Positions 24,801 to 36,310 are shown, counted from the stretch's first letter. The stretch is 64,000 nt of DNA from Craterostigma plantagineum (GCA_027422505.1 JAPQWV010001414.1:25516-89515), one strand, 5' to 3'. Notes: generated by a model not told the origin, from the sequence alone. Program-made: numbers and translations.

Positions 24801-25300
24801 GATGGCTATGATAGGCTCGTCGACCTCCTCCCCACACTCGTCGATTGCCATAAGTGCATGCATGTCCTGGTCGCCGACCTGTGACAGACCTTGCACAGAA
24901 AAGAGAAAATCGTGCTCAAACACGTCTAAAAATAGCATTTATCGTCTTGCTCATTACTCTTTTTCATCGAATCTGCCATACTAAATGTAACCTTTTCTCC
25001 ATCTACTGTCAACGTCAATGTACCATTCCTAACGTCTATCATGTTTCTCCTGTGGCTAGGAACGGTCTGCCTAATATCAACGGGACATTATCATCCTCCT
25101 CCATGTCTAAAATAACGAAATCAGCAGAATTACGAACTTGTCCACTTTAACTAAAACGTCCTCGATAACACCTCGAGGATACTTCAATGATCTATCGGCT
25201 AACTGCAAGCTCATCCTAGTGGGTCGTGGCTCACCTAATCCTAAGCGCTTTAAACATTGAATATGGCATTAAATTAATGCTAGCACCTAGGTCAGCTAAC
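21836..25300 (-). CDS. Athila pol: protease, reverse transcriptase, RNase H, integrase
   Basis: Reading right to left. Aspartic protease with ADLGAS near 25295-25278. RT with [13 protein letters not shown] (about 24330-24290), [20 protein letters not shown] and an FMDDF active site near 24010. RNase H with [19 protein letters not shown] and [18 protein letters not shown]. Integrase H2C2 domain ([12 protein letters not shown]) near 22880. Integrase core with [33 protein letters not shown] and a Glu in [11 protein letters not shown]-terminal region to 21836. This domain order (RT-RH-INT) defines Ty3/Gypsy. Frame breaks occur near 23965, 23750, 22745, 22440 and 22130. Confidence 0.92.
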
Positions 25301-27411
25301 GCACGCTCAACAAACTAAGTCTCCTATAAGACAGGGAATAGTAAAACTCCCTGGGTCCTTAAGCTTCTTAGGGATCTTGCTTTGGAGTATCGCTGAGCAC
25401 TCTCCTCGCAGGCATATGGTGGAGACATGTTCGAGCTTCCTTCTGTTCGTCAGTAGGTCCTTCAAGAACTTAGCGAAGCTAGGCATCTGCGTAATAGCTT
25501 CAACAAAAGGTAGGTTAATATGCAATTCCTTACACATACTCATAAATTTACCAAATTGTGCCTCGTCTTTATCCTTCTTTAGTCGGGCTGGGTAAGGAAT
25601 TTTTGGCTGGTATGGCTTCACCGGTGGCCGCTCGATCTCCTTCGCCTTTTCTTTCTCAGGCTCAACCTTCTTCTTCTCAGCTTCGGCGTTTTCCTTTTCA
25701 GCTTCATCTTTCTCAACATTGCTGCCTTTGCCCATCTCCATTTCTGGCTCGTCGTGGACCTCGACCTCAGCTTTATCATTTGATTTCTTCTTGGGAGGTA
25801 CCTCTTGCAACTCTCTTCCGTTTCTCAGGGTGACTGCCTTGCAATACTCCTTGGGATTGGTTCGGTATAACTTGGGAGTGATCCCTGAGTTCGCTCAGCC
25901 AACTGCTTCGCCATTTGGCCCACTTGCTGCTCCAATTTCTTGATAGAAGCGTCGGTATTCTGGGCACGTACTTCTATGTACTCCTCCATCTTATTCATCC
26001 GACTCTCGTGGGCTTGTGTGGTGTTGCTGAAATTGGTGATGAGCGTCTTCATCATATCCTTCATTTCCCTAATGTCGTCGGACCCCGACCCTGCAGATGT
26101 ATTCTGATACGGACGTGATGTTCCTCCTTGGAACCAGAAGATCTAGGTTGGAATCCCGGTGGTCCTTGGGCGTTGTAGTTTTGGTTCCCATATGATAGAT
26201 TTGGATGCGCGCGAGGTTGAAAACTTCGCTGGCCTTGGTAATTCCCCATATAGTCCACGTGTTCCAGTGATTGTCCGACTTGACACTCTGAGGTCTCATG
26301 AGCTGCACCACAAATCTCGCATTGTGGTGTATATGGCTTCTGAGGCGATGGGCTTGTCATCACAGCATGTATTGGTTGTGTTTGCCCGGCCTTTGGGAGA
26401 AGTGTGTTGATCACTGTCTGGAGCTGGGAATTGGTAGTTGCAATCTGCTGTTGCAACGCCTCAATCTTGGCATGTGTAGCAGTCTCCTCGCTCACCCCAA
26501 ACACTCCTGGAGTCTTAATCCTCGTATTGCCTCTCATGAAACTGTTCCTCGAGTAGTCTTCGATTAGGTTCCAAGCGTCTGTAGCATTGAGCTTTACGAG
26601 CCCTCCTCCTGCGGCTCCGTCTAACATATGAACTGTTTGATCATTGAGGCCTTCATGAAATCGGTTGATCATAGCGGCCTTCGACATCCCGTGTTGTGGA
26701 CATTTCTTCAACAGCGATTTGTACCTCTCCCACACTTCGTAAAGATTCTCTGAATCCTTCTGGTGAAAAGGGAAATCTCCGTCTTCAACCGTAATACCTT
26801 TGACAGTGGGAAGTAATGGCCGATGAATGCTGCTCGTAGTTCTTCCCACGTAGTGATCGATCTGGGCGGTAGCATCTCCAACCAATCCTTCGCCCTGTAT
26901 TTGAGTGAGAATGGGAACAACATCAGCTTGATAGCATCGCTTGGGACCCCATTAATCTTGATGGTGTCTGTTACTGGTCAGAAAGCCTTCAGGTGGGAGT
27001 ATGGATCATCATCAGGGTTCCCCTCAAATTGGGCCGTCTGAAAGATCATCTGAAGCCAAGCATGCTTCAGCTCGAAATTATTGTTCTCGATGGGTGGAAT
27101 AACGATTGCCGATTCAGTTCCGCCGAGGGAGGCGCTCTGAGTAGGTCCTGTAGGGATTGTTCCTCTTCTTGGTCCTGGTGGACCGGTACTCTGCGTTCAG
27201 CCATATCGACTTCTGTCTCTCGATTGTCCTTGGACGTCTCTGTTCGAGAATTGTCTGCCGACTCCTGAGAGTTGTCCTCCGAGTAGCTAACCAACGCTTC
27301 CTGATAATTACTAGCCGTACCTTCTGAAGTATATCTGAGTTGCCTTCGTAACTTTCGCTCGAAATCTGGATCTCCTTCAACAATGGGACCTGATGGGTGG
27401 CTTCGGGTCAT
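25301..27411 (-). CDS. Athila gag
   Basis: Starts at an ATG about 185 bases inside the primer-binding site. The capsid core has PFSLKYRAKDWLEMLPPRSI and TTWEELRAAFIGHYFPL (retrotransposon gag domain). A zinc-knuckle-like CEICGAAHETSEC (CX2CX4HX4C) lies near 26310. A Lys/Glu-rich linker (25760-25640) then leads toward protease. It is broken by at least two frame changes (near 27070 and 26900), again short indels. Gag packages the element's RNA into particles. Confidence 0.88.
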
Positions 27412-27597
27412 CCACTGTCAAACAGTACCTTCAATGAGTGAAAGCGAAATTTAGCGAAGAACTGGATAAATACGTCGAAAAGGTAACGAGACTAATAATG
27501 ATGTAGGAAACAAATAATGCAATTAACGACAAACTGAGAAAATGTAAAATAAAATGGGCTAATTACCGAACTACGGTGTTCCTAATATCAATCTATT

Positions 27598-27613
27598 CCC
27601 GGCAACGGCGCCA
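27598..27613 (-). other. Athila primer-binding site (tRNA-Asp type)
   Basis: On the minus strand TGGCGCCGTTGCCGGG lies six bases inside the 5' LTR end. This is the priming site typical of Athila/Tat elements. Confidence 0.85.
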
Positions 27614-27619
27614 AAAACT

Positions 27620-29220
27620 TGATCGCTTGCGTGTGTGTTTAAATAAAAAGATCGTGCGAGTACGTCAAGTAATAATTAAAACGAATATATTATAACTAGA
27701 ATCACGCGCGATAGGCAGTGTACCTATTGTTGTAATATAGCTATAGCGAATATCCGAGTATCGAACACGAGGAATAAATTAAGTACTAGTATTAACCTAT
27801 CGACTCGATATTTAACCTAAATAAAATAACAGGATTTGTTTATATTACGAACTAACTTAACAGAGCAATTAAAGGATCGAAAGACTAAGGAAAACACAAC
27901 TAGAAGTAATAAGAGTGACTTAAGATGACAAATATGTGTCCGGGATTCGAATCCCGCTGAGTTTTGTTGGCTCAGACTTACGGAATATCGCTCCTACGTG
28001 ATTATCGACTAACTCGCAGTAATTTCCTACCCACTCACGGATTTGCTGTCGCCCTAAACGTTCGTGGGGATCTAAATTCAGCGATTACTAGACGGCGAGG
28101 ATCGAGTATTTGCTGTCGCCCTATACTCGAATCCTAACGTCTACGAACGGCCTAATCGTTATTTAGCTGTCGCCCTAAACGATATACCCCACATGCATAT
28201 CAACACATAGGACATATTGATACGAAGAAACAACATCATAGAACGATAAATAGTCGAATACACGTGTTCACGATTATCCTACGCCTTAACTACAACATAA
28301 ACCCAACGTTCATCTATTCCCAAACACACAAAAAGATTAGCTACTCATATTGAACGTCACAACAACGAGATTTAAGGAAAACGAGGATAGAGAACTCATA
28401 AAAACTTCCCTAAGAAGTGAATATGGCGTTTCCGAGGTGGAGCTCTCGTTCCTCGATCGTATGAGCGTAGCTTCGTTGCTGGATCGCCCCTTGAGCTTCT
28501 CCGAATCACGGGACTACTTCTAGTGTTCTTCCTTCTTCTTTTCTCTCAATTTTTGTCTCTATCCAAGCTCTCCTTCAGTTCTCAGGAAAGCTCCCCTTTT
28601 ATGCTTCGAAAATGGGGCTAAAACCCTGAAATTAGGCATGTTCACGGCCTCTTAACGGGCCTTCACGGCCGTGAAGGCGGCTAAAAACCCTATTTCTTGA
28701 CTTCCTGGCACTAGTCACGGCCTCGTGCACCGATCTTCACGGCCGTGACGGCGGCTTAAATCCTAAATATTGACTCTCTAGAGAGGGTCACGGCCTCTTG
28801 CATATAGGTTCACGGCCGTGACAGTGAATAGCATAGCGGTTGCTTAGTCTCTGCCGCGAGTCACGGCCTTTGACATGAGCATTCACGGCCGTGACACGTT
28901 CCTTAAAACTCTCTGTCCACGTTCACGGCTTCTTACATGAGAATTCACGGCCGTGACACGTTCATTAAACCTCTCTGCCCTCGTTCACGGCTTCTTACAT
29001 GAGCGTTCACGGCCGTGACTTATTACTGGCAGCTTCAAACTTTGCCGTTTTCGCGTCGTTTTCGCCTCGTTTTCGTTCCTCTTTTCTTGATAATCATTCG
29101 AAGGTCCTACAAATATTAAAATGAGTGTAAATAGAGCCAATAAATGCATGGGAATGATCAAAAGTTTCCTATTATAACCCAAATAAACATAACAATAAAC
29201 GTATTAAAAATCGTTTATCA
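27620..29220 (-). repeat. Athila 5' LTR
   Basis: TG...CA copy matching 15280-16875, followed by the GTATG duplication at 29221-29225. It carries the same palindrome-rich segment (about 28640-29020). Confidence 0.95.
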
Positions 29221-29225
29221 GTATG
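29221..29225. repeat. Target-site duplication (right) of the Athila element
   Basis: GTATG follows the terminal CA. It matches 15275-15279. Confidence 0.95.
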
Positions 29226-29260
29226 TTTGTCCCCAACTCGTTTTGTCCCAACTCAATAAT

Positions 29261-30153
29261 TGTTGTTTCTTCGGTTGCGTCTGGTCGGTGGCAGATAGCT
29301 TTGGCAATAGATAAACTTCGACGTTAGATAGTCGGAGATGGAGTGTCTTCAACCGCAGGTGCAGTTCGTGAGTACCCAGATGATGATGAGGGGCATATGT
29401 GATAACTATAATACATAGCATGAAGAATAAATACGCCTGGAGTTGATGAAGACTATCCATAACAGTAGACGTAGTCGAGGCGTGTGTTGGACACACTGTC
29501 CGTTAAGACGAAATCGCCCGATATTAAGTGCTTTCGGTTAGCAGCGATCGTCCCCAAGATACAACGACATTTCTTAACTCATAATCGCAGCACAACGACT
29601 AGAGTTTACGACGAATCGTACTCGAAATTGAATTTTTCTTGCTTCGGGAAACTAGGGAGTATTAGAGTGAATATGCAATGTCGTGGGTTGAAGTGAATAT
29701 CATTTCCATCTCAATGGGGGCCTATTTATAGATTTTATGTCGCAGGGACCTCTCCGCAAATTCAAGAACTTGCTAGGCTGCTTCTGTAATTTTCCAGGGA
29801 CTATATTGCAACATTTGCATTATTGGACTGTCGGTTTATTTATCGGCCCGCGACAGGCCCGATTCTCGGGCCGACAGCCCGAATCTTAGGCGTGTCCCAC
29901 CGGCGGCGGCCCGATTCTTTGACCTGACCCACCGGCGGCTCGACCGACACCTCTTGTTGGGCCGACCGACACCTCTAGTGGGCCGGATCAGCTCAACAGC
30001 CACTGCGGCCCAGACGATCTATTGGATCACGCCACTCATCTGGACTGTCCAATCAGTGCTGACGCAGCGCCACCTCATCTTCACCTCAACTGCCACGTCA
30101 CCGGCACCGTCGCCGTTGCCGCCCACCGGAGAAAAACTTTAAGTAGCTCCTCA
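29261..30153 (-). repeat. Truncated 3' LTR of the Copia element
   Basis: Matches 31997-32897 closely, including the CCTATTTATAGA (minus-strand TATA) region. It lacks the counterpart of 32899-33476. Its inner boundary falls where GGTATTATT of integrase meets GAGGAGC. Confidence 0.85.
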
Positions 30154-31961
30154 ATAATACCATGTTCTTGGCAAAATTCCACAAACGGTGCCACGTATTC
30201 TCCTCCTCTATCACTTCTTATTATTTTGATCTTAGAGTTAAGTTGATTCTCACTTCATTCTTATATCTTTTGAAGGTATCAAGAGCTTCGTCTTTACCAC
30301 TTAAAAGATACACGTGACAGTACTTCGTGCAATCGTCGATAAATGTTATGAAGTATTTCTTTCCACCTCTTGTTTGCACGAATTTCAGATCGCATATATC
30401 AGTATGGATCAATTCTAGAGGTGAACTATTTCTTTCGACAGAGAAAAATGGTGCCTTCGCCATTTTTGCTTCTACGCAGATTTCACACTTATGTTGTGAA
30501 TCAATTTCCATTTGTGGAAGTAAGTTTAAACTTATTAACTTTTTCAGTTTGTTCAAACTCACGTGTCCTAATCTACCATGCCATAAATTAGACAACTCAA
30601 CCAAGTAAGAAGAACTGGCTTTATTATTATCAGCGATCTTAATATCGCGTTTTACAGGCATTACAGATAACTTGAAAAGGCCCTTCTCGAGGTAACCTTT
30701 ACCAATAAAATGACCATTCTTGGTCAGTACATATTTTTCCAGCTTCAAACACTTGTCTAAATCCAGCGTTACTTAGCAGAGCGCCGGACACCAGATTCTT
30801 GCGGATGTCTGGGACATGCAGCACGTCCACAAGCATCACTTCCTTGCCTGAGGTCATCTTCAGCACCACTCGTCCAATCCTACGATGTTGGACGTTGCCG
30901 CGTTCCCCATATAAAGTGTCCTACCCGAAATAGGCGTGTAAGTGGAGAACATATCTTTGTCGGAGCAGATGTGGCGCGTTGCTCCACTGTCGATGTACCA
31001 GTACCTCGGGTTTTCCACGACGTTCGCCTCGTACACGACTGCAGTCAGATCTAGCTCCGACGTATCCGTCACCAGCTGCTTCTCTTCAGCGAGATGCGCC
31101 GAGTATTATTAACTCTCTTCTTTTTACGACAATCCTTGGCCATATGCCCTGGTTATCACAATTATAACAGTTGCCCTTAATTCTTTTGGAATTCGGGTCA
31201 TGCTTCTTTTACGGCGGACCTGGCCTTTTACGCTTGTTTCCATAGCTTGGCTCGGTCAAGTTGGCTCCCGCCTCCATACCGCCCTCTTGTTCTTGGCTTC
31301 GCTCTTTCGGTTATCTTCCTCGATCCGAAGCCGCACAATCAGGTCCTCAAGCCCCATTTCTTTTCGTTTGTGCTTGAGGTAATTCTTGAAATCCTTCCAC
31401 AGAGGCGGCAATTTCTCGATAATCGCAGCTACCTGGAAGTTTTCGCCGATCTGCATATTTTCGGCGTGAATATCGTGGATAATCAGCTGCAGATCACGGA
31501 CTTGGTCCAGCACCGGCTTAGAGTCGGTCATCTATAATCCAGAAATTTGCCAAAGATGAACTTTTTCAGTCCGGCATCGTCGGTCTTATATTTCTTTGTC
31601 CAACGAATCCCACAACTCTTTCGCAGTCGTAGCACTGCATAGACGTTGTATAGGGAGTCGTCGAGGGCATTCAGAATATAATTGCGGCACATGAAATCAT
31701 TATGATTCCATGCGTCTAACGCAGCCCTTTCTTGCTCAGATTGAGCGACACGAGCAGCGTAACCTGCGTCGTTAGGGTTTTCACCCTCAGCTGGTGGAGC
31801 GACTTCAGTCACGAAGGGGCAGTTTCTTCAGAATCGGACGAGGTGGAGAGTAGTGAGATAGAACATCATCTTTTGCTGCCAGCGTTTGAACTCCGTCCCA
31901 TTGAACTTGGCAGGACGTTCGGCGTGACTGTGGCAGGGATAGTTGGTGCGTTGGTTGCCAT
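30154..31961 (-). pseudogene. Copia gag-protease-integrase remnant
   Basis: From an ATG at 31961: a UBN2-type gag (LNALDDSLYNVY, EKLPPLWKDFKNYLKHKRKE), a zinc knuckle (CYNCDNQG), a protease with YWYIDSGATRHICSDKDMF near 31010, a GAG-pre-integrase domain ([17 protein letters not shown]) and the start of the integrase core ([19 protein letters not shown], then the RSDRGGEY region). It stops abruptly in mid-integrase at the LTR junction. Several one-base breaks are present. Confidence 0.88.
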
Positions 31962-31996
31962 CGATCATATCACGAACAAAGATTTCGTCTTATGAT

Positions 31997-33476
31997 TGTT
32001 GTTTCTTCGGTTGCGTCTGGTCGGTGGCAGATAGCTTTGGCAATAGATAAACTTCGACGTTAGATAGTCGGAAGATGGAGTGTCTTCAACCGCAGGTGCA
32101 GTTCGTGAGTACCCAGATGATGATGAGGGCATATGTGATAACTATAATACATAGCATGAAGAATAAATACGCCTGGAGGTTGATGAAGACTATCCATAAC
32201 AGTAGACGTAGTCGAGGGTGTGTTGGACACACTGTCCGTAAGACGAAATCGCCCCGATATTAAGTGCTTTCGGTTAGCAGCGATCGTCCCCAAGATACAA
32301 CGACATTTTCTTAAACTCATAATCGCAGCACAACGACTAGAGTTTTACGACGAATCGTACTCGAAATTGAATTTTTCTTGCTTCGGGAAACTAGGGAGTA
32401 TTAGAGTGAAATATTGCAATGTCGTGGGTTGAAGTGAATAATCATTTCCATCTCAATGGGGGCCTATTTATAGATTTTATGTCGCAGGGACCTCTCCGCA
32501 AATTCAAGAACTTGCTAGGCTGCTTCTGTAATTTTCCAGGGACTATATTGCAACATTTTGCATCTATTGGACTGTCGGTTTATTTACCGGCCCGCGACAG
32601 GCCCGATTCTCGGGCCGACAGCCCGAATCTTAGGCGTGTCCCACCGGCGGCGGCCCATTCTTTGACCTGACCCACCGGCGGCTCGACCGACACCTCTTGT
32701 TGGGCCGACCGACACCTCTAGTTGGGCCGGATCAGCTCAACAGCCCACTGCGGCCCAGACGATCTATTGGATCACGCCACCTCATCTGGACTGTCCAATC
32801 AGTGCTGACGCAGCGCCACCTCATCTTCACCTCAACTGCCACGTCACCGGCACCGTCGCGTTGCCGCCCATCGGAGGAAAACTTTATGTAGCTCCTCGCT
32901 CCGATGCGTTTCGTGCGAAGTGCAAAGTGCGCGCCTCAAAGCGCCCATTGCGCACTTTGGCACGGCTCGGCCTCGGCCTCGGCCTCGGCCACGGCCACGG
33001 GCACGGGCTCGGGCTCGGTGCTCGGTGCGAGGCACCGACTCGCACCCGGGCTATTATTTGGGCCAAAACTCATACAAGTTTCTCAAGCCCACTTAAACCC
33101 ACCTTAAACCACAAGCTCATTTAAGCCCCATACACATGGCAAGCCTTTTGATTAAACCCACATGGGTTTCTATATATATAGTGAAGATTTTCTTAGTGTC
33201 TAAACAATGTGGGACACTTGATTTCCACTTAAACACTACTAACCATTTAATGGTTATTGGGCCAACTTCAAAAATTAATTTCTCATTCAGCCGATATCGG
33301 TTTTGAGCGTATTAATATTCATTAGAATCCCCGTGAAACATAGATTCGTAATCTTTCAACGATTTCTCATTTCGACATTCGATGGCTTTCCGATTTAATT
33401 AAAACCGAAACCGATTTTATTAATGGGTTAATACCCATTTGGGCCCAAAGCCCATTTGGTTTAATAAAATCCAACA
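31997..33476 (-). repeat. Complete 5' LTR of the Copia element
   Basis: On the minus strand it runs from TGTTGGATTTTATTAAACC to GAAACAACA. It contains two TATA-like regions (near 33175 and 32467) and a GC-rich hexamer tract related to GGCCTC at 32960-33040. The inner 900 bases match the truncated left LTR; the outer 580 have no partner in the window. Confidence 0.78.
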
Positions 33477-33481
33477 ATAAT

Positions 33482-33846
33482 AATATAAAACCTTAAAATA
33501 AATGGATAAATAAAGTAAAAAATGTCAGATAAAGAAATCATTTTCTCTCTCCACTATGCAACTGTTCATCTTCTTCGTAGTCCATTCTTCTCTATCGTTC
33601 ACCTCCTCCAGGCCACATAGAAAAGCTCGAATTTGCATAAATAGAAAACAAAACCCTAAAATTAACACAATAAAAGAAACTAAAAGGAAAAAGAAACAGA
33701 TATAGAGGGGTGAATAGTGTCCGCTACAATTAGCGGAGTACTGTTCATCCCCCCACACTTACCGTGGCGTTTGGTGCTTCGTTGGAGTCCTCTCAACGCC
33801 ATAACTTGCGTCCAACACTGTCTTTAGCGTCTCATTGGAGATGGCC
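33482..33846. mobile_element. Right terminal piece of the Harbinger element
   Basis: Non-coding AT-rich sequence leading to the inverted terminal repeat TTGGAGATGGCC and the TTA duplication. It contains a short hairpin-like pair around 33718-33748 (CCGCTACAATTAGCGG). Confidence 0.65.
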
Positions 33847-34007
33847 TTAGGACACTACAATATATATATATATATATACATATATATGGGCCAAATTCTG
33901 GGCCTTAATATAACCTAAAACGAAACCAAAGCTTTATATGGGCCACTTTAGGCCCACATAGGAGGATCGAACCCAACATCAAAGTCAAACTACGACTATT
34001 TTATTAT

Positions 34008-34390
34008 TGGGGCAATTAGGTTTTAGACCCCAGTAAGTTTCATTTAGATTTCAGGTCCTGTCGGAAAATTTTTAGTTTTAAGGACCCGATACACTTAAGT
34101 GTTTTTCAGTACCACTTATGGACTTGTAGTACTACCTCATGGACCTGCAATACCATGTCATGGTTTTGCAGTACCACTTCATTGTTCTGTAATAACAAAA
34201 ACGATAGTTCGATACCGGTTCATATACATTGTATAACACTTGCATAAATTTTAGGTCCTTATCTCTAAATTTTATAAAAATCGAGGCCTTAACCCTATAA
34301 ATTTTCGGGGCTGAAACCTAACTTAAACATTGCCTATTAACCCTATAAATTTCCGGGGCTGAAACCTAACTTAAAACATTGCCTATTATT
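34008..34390. mobile_element. Probable MITE with tandem repeats
   Basis: The left end GGGGCAATTAGGTTTTAGAC and the right end (complement GGCAATGTTTTAAGTTAGG, then TTTCAGCCCC) form imperfect inverted repeats. Inside, about four degenerate ~21-base units of the type AGTACCACTTATGGACTTGT lie at 34107-34191. A 50-base block ending TTGCCTATTA is duplicated head-to-tail at 34289-34388. No coding capacity. Confidence 0.5.
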
Positions 34391-34673
34391 ACATCCAATT
34401 TTCTTACATGCTCACTCTTTCAGCTCAGTCTACTCCTCACACCCTAATCTCTTTGCAAAGCTCCCTCGCAATGCCACGTGGCATCCAAATATCCAAACTT
34501 GAGCAAATGGGCACCATGGCTTTCCTCCATGCTTATATCCATCACAAACATGATCGATCATCTCTTCATCAACATTTGTTTGTCCCATTCATGTAAATGT
34601 AATAAAGAAAAAAAGACCAAAAACCCATTTAACATCTCCCTCCTCTCTTATACTGTAAGTTGTATAGCAAACC

Positions 34674-34720
34674 AGAGAGAGAGAGAGAGCGAGAGAGAGG
34701 GAGAGGAGAGAGAGAGAGAG
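34674..34720 (+). repeat. GA-rich tract in the PRK 5' UTR
   Basis: An almost pure GAGA run abuts the start codon at 34721. GA-rich leaders next to start codons are frequent in plant photosynthesis genes; any effect here is inference. Confidence 0.8.
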
Positions 34721-36310
34721 ATGGCAGTTTCAACTGTAGTTCAATCTCCCAACTCAATCTCCACACCATCGTCGCTGGGATTCAACCAATATCAGAACAA
34801 CAACAACAAGCTCGTCTTCTTCAAAAAAACAACCACCGCCTACTACGTCGCCGGCGCCAGGAAACACTCATCGTCCTCAGCCATCATCAAGTGCTCGTCT
34901 TCCGACGACGCCAGGACGGTGGTCATCGGCCTGGCCGCCGACTCGGGTTGTGGCAAGAGCACGTTCATGAGGAGGCTGACGAGCGTCTTCGGCGGCGCCG
35001 CCGAGCCTCCCAAGGGAGGCAACCCAGACTCAAACACCTTGATAAGCGACATGACCACCGTGATATGCTTGGACGACTACCATTCCTTGGATAGGACGGG
35101 GAGGAAAGAGAAGGGCGTCACCGCCCTCGACCCAAAGGCCAACGACTTCGATCTCATGTATGATCAAGTTAAGGCTCTTAAGGAAGGCAAAGCCGTCGAT
35201 AAGCCTATTTATAATCACGTCACTGGCTTGCTAGATCCTCCTGAGCTTATTAAGCCGCCGAAGATTCTTGTCATTGAAGGTTTACATCCCATGTAAGAAT
35301 AATTAATAGATAGTTTCAAATATTACAGATGCTTTTCTGCTACTAATCGTCATTTTCTAATATGAAGGTTCGACGAACGCGTTAGAGAGCTCTTGGATTT
35401 CAGTATCTACCTTGACATCAGCAATGAAGTCAAGTTCGCATGGAAAATCCAGGTTTTCAACTGCTTATAGTAGAATCTTACTCTACTGCTAAGCATTATT
35501 ATTTAAGTATTCGAGTTTGATATCTGATTCTTCTGTTTCATGGTGATTTGATTAGAGGGATATGGCTGAGAGAGGACACAGCCTTGAGAGCATCAAAGCC
35601 AGCATAGAGGCCCGCAAGCCAGATTTCGATGCTTACATTGGTAGGAGATGATCTGTCATCGCCTTTTTATTACAGTTGATTCTTGGCGTCTAAAAATTGC
35701 TCATTGATTTCTTTCTTTCGTTTGTTTATTTCATCGTCAGATCCACAGAAGCAATACGCAGATGCGGTGATCGAAGTATTGCCTACGCAGCTCATACCAG
35801 ACGATAACGAAGGAAAGGTTTTGAGGGTCAGATTGATCATGAAAGAAGGCATAAAGTATTTCAGCCCAGTTTACTTGTTCGACGAAGGATCGACAATCTC
35901 TTGGGTACCTTGTGGAAGGAAACTGACTTGTTCTTACCCTGGTATCAAGTCGCCTATGGCCCAGACACTTATTATGGCAACGAGGTAGCACATATATTTC
36001 TTGATAACATATGAAAAACGAGGAAGGAATTACGGAAATGGTCTGTCATTTTCTTCTGTAGGTGTCGGTTTTGGAAATGGATGGACAGTTCGATAGATTA
36101 GACGAGCTTATCTACGTTGAAAGCCATCTGAGCAGCCTTTCGACAAAGTTTTACGGCGAAGTTACGCAGCAGATGTTGAAGCATGCTGATTTCCCAGGTA
36201 GCAACAATGGAACTGGCCTGTTTCAGACCATCGTTGGTCTCAAAATTAGGGACCTTTATGAACAGATCGTCGCCAGCAAAGCTGCTTCTCTTGAAGCTGC
36301 AAAGGCCTGA
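34721..36310 (+). CDS. PRK: Phosphoribulokinase, chloroplast
   Basis: Calvin-cycle enzyme that phosphorylates ribulose 5-phosphate to the bisphosphate in the stroma. Five exons: 34721-35292, 35368-35452, 35556-35640, 35741-35984 and 36062-36310; about 411 residues, normal for a plant precursor. A serine-rich transit peptide of about 50-60 residues precedes the P-loop LAADSGCGKSTFMRRL, whose Cys is the first thioredoxin-regulated one. The partner Cys is in TVICLDDYHSLDR. The C-terminal redox pair is visible in WVPCGRKLTCSYPG. IYLDISNEVKFAWKIQ and YGEVTQQMLKH confirm the family. One base is missing near 35950 (AAGTCGCC where AAGTTCGCC is expected), which shifts the assembled frame before exon 5. 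Since PRK is essential and often single copy, I read this as a sequence error. Confidence 0.96.

Larger units (their letters stand above)
15280..29220 (-). mobile_element. Athila-type Ty3/Gypsy LTR retrotransposon, full length
   Basis: LTRs at 15280-16875 and 27620-29220 (about 1.6 kb, TG...CA) differ mainly by single-base indels. The 5-bp duplication GTATG is intact at 15275-15279 and 29221-29225. The element reads on the minus strand: 5' LTR on the right, a primer-binding site TGGCGCCGTTGCCGGG (27598-27613, complementary to tRNA-Asp as in Athila/Tat), gag, protease, RT, RNase H, integrase, an extra envelope-position ORF of ATHILA type, and a polypurine tract GTGGGGAGGTT next to the left LTR. 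Order and priming site are diagnostic of the Athila lineage. Near-identical LTRs suggest recent insertion. The frames carry scattered one-base breaks, so activity cannot be judged. Confidence 0.95.
29261..33476 (-). mobile_element. Copia LTR retrotransposon with internal deletion
   Basis: The outer ends are TGTTG (29261) and CAACA (33476), each flanked by ATAAT (29256-29260 and 33477-33481), so the insertion boundaries are secure. The element reads on the minus strand. Its 5' LTR is complete (33476-31997, about 1480 bp). Gag, protease and the start of integrase follow. The body then jumps directly from integrase into the middle of the 3' LTR (30153), removing RT, RNase H and roughly the first 580 bases of that LTR. 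No tRNA-Met primer site is seen in the 35 bases between 5' LTR and gag start. It is defective. Confidence 0.85.
13644..33846. mobile_element. PIF/Harbinger DNA transposon, split by two retrotransposons
   Basis: The left end GGCCATCTCCAA (13644) and right end TTGGAGATGGCC (to 33846) are 12-base perfect inverted repeats. Both are flanked by TTA (13641-13643 and 33847-33849), the 3-bp duplication typical of PIF/Harbinger. Removing the Athila insertion (15280-29220 plus one GTATG) and the Copia insertion (29261-33476 plus one ATAAT) leaves about 2.0 kb of Harbinger in three pieces: 13644-15279, 29226-29260 and 33482-33846. It holds the 3' halves of the two standard genes, transposase and MYB/NAM-associated ORF1, pointing away from each other. 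The 5' halves of both are gone, so this is a non-autonomous deletion derivative. Confidence 0.75.
33850..34720. other. Upstream region of the PRK gene
   Basis: Holds an AT microsatellite (33860-33890), a probable MITE (34008-34390), and the promoter and 5' UTR of phosphoribulokinase. A GA-rich tract (about 34674-34720) runs right up to the ATG. Confidence 0.6.

Noticed and set aside
29261..30153. Left Copia LTR as a solo LTR with its own ATAAT duplication
   Set aside because: ATAAT also flanks the far end (33477-33481), and the sequence right of it is this element's own integrase, so an internal deletion explains it better.
32861..33124. Open frames with Gly/Leu/Ala/His low-complexity protein on both strands
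   Set aside because: They come from the GC-rich hexamer tract inside the Copia 5' LTR; no family resemblance.
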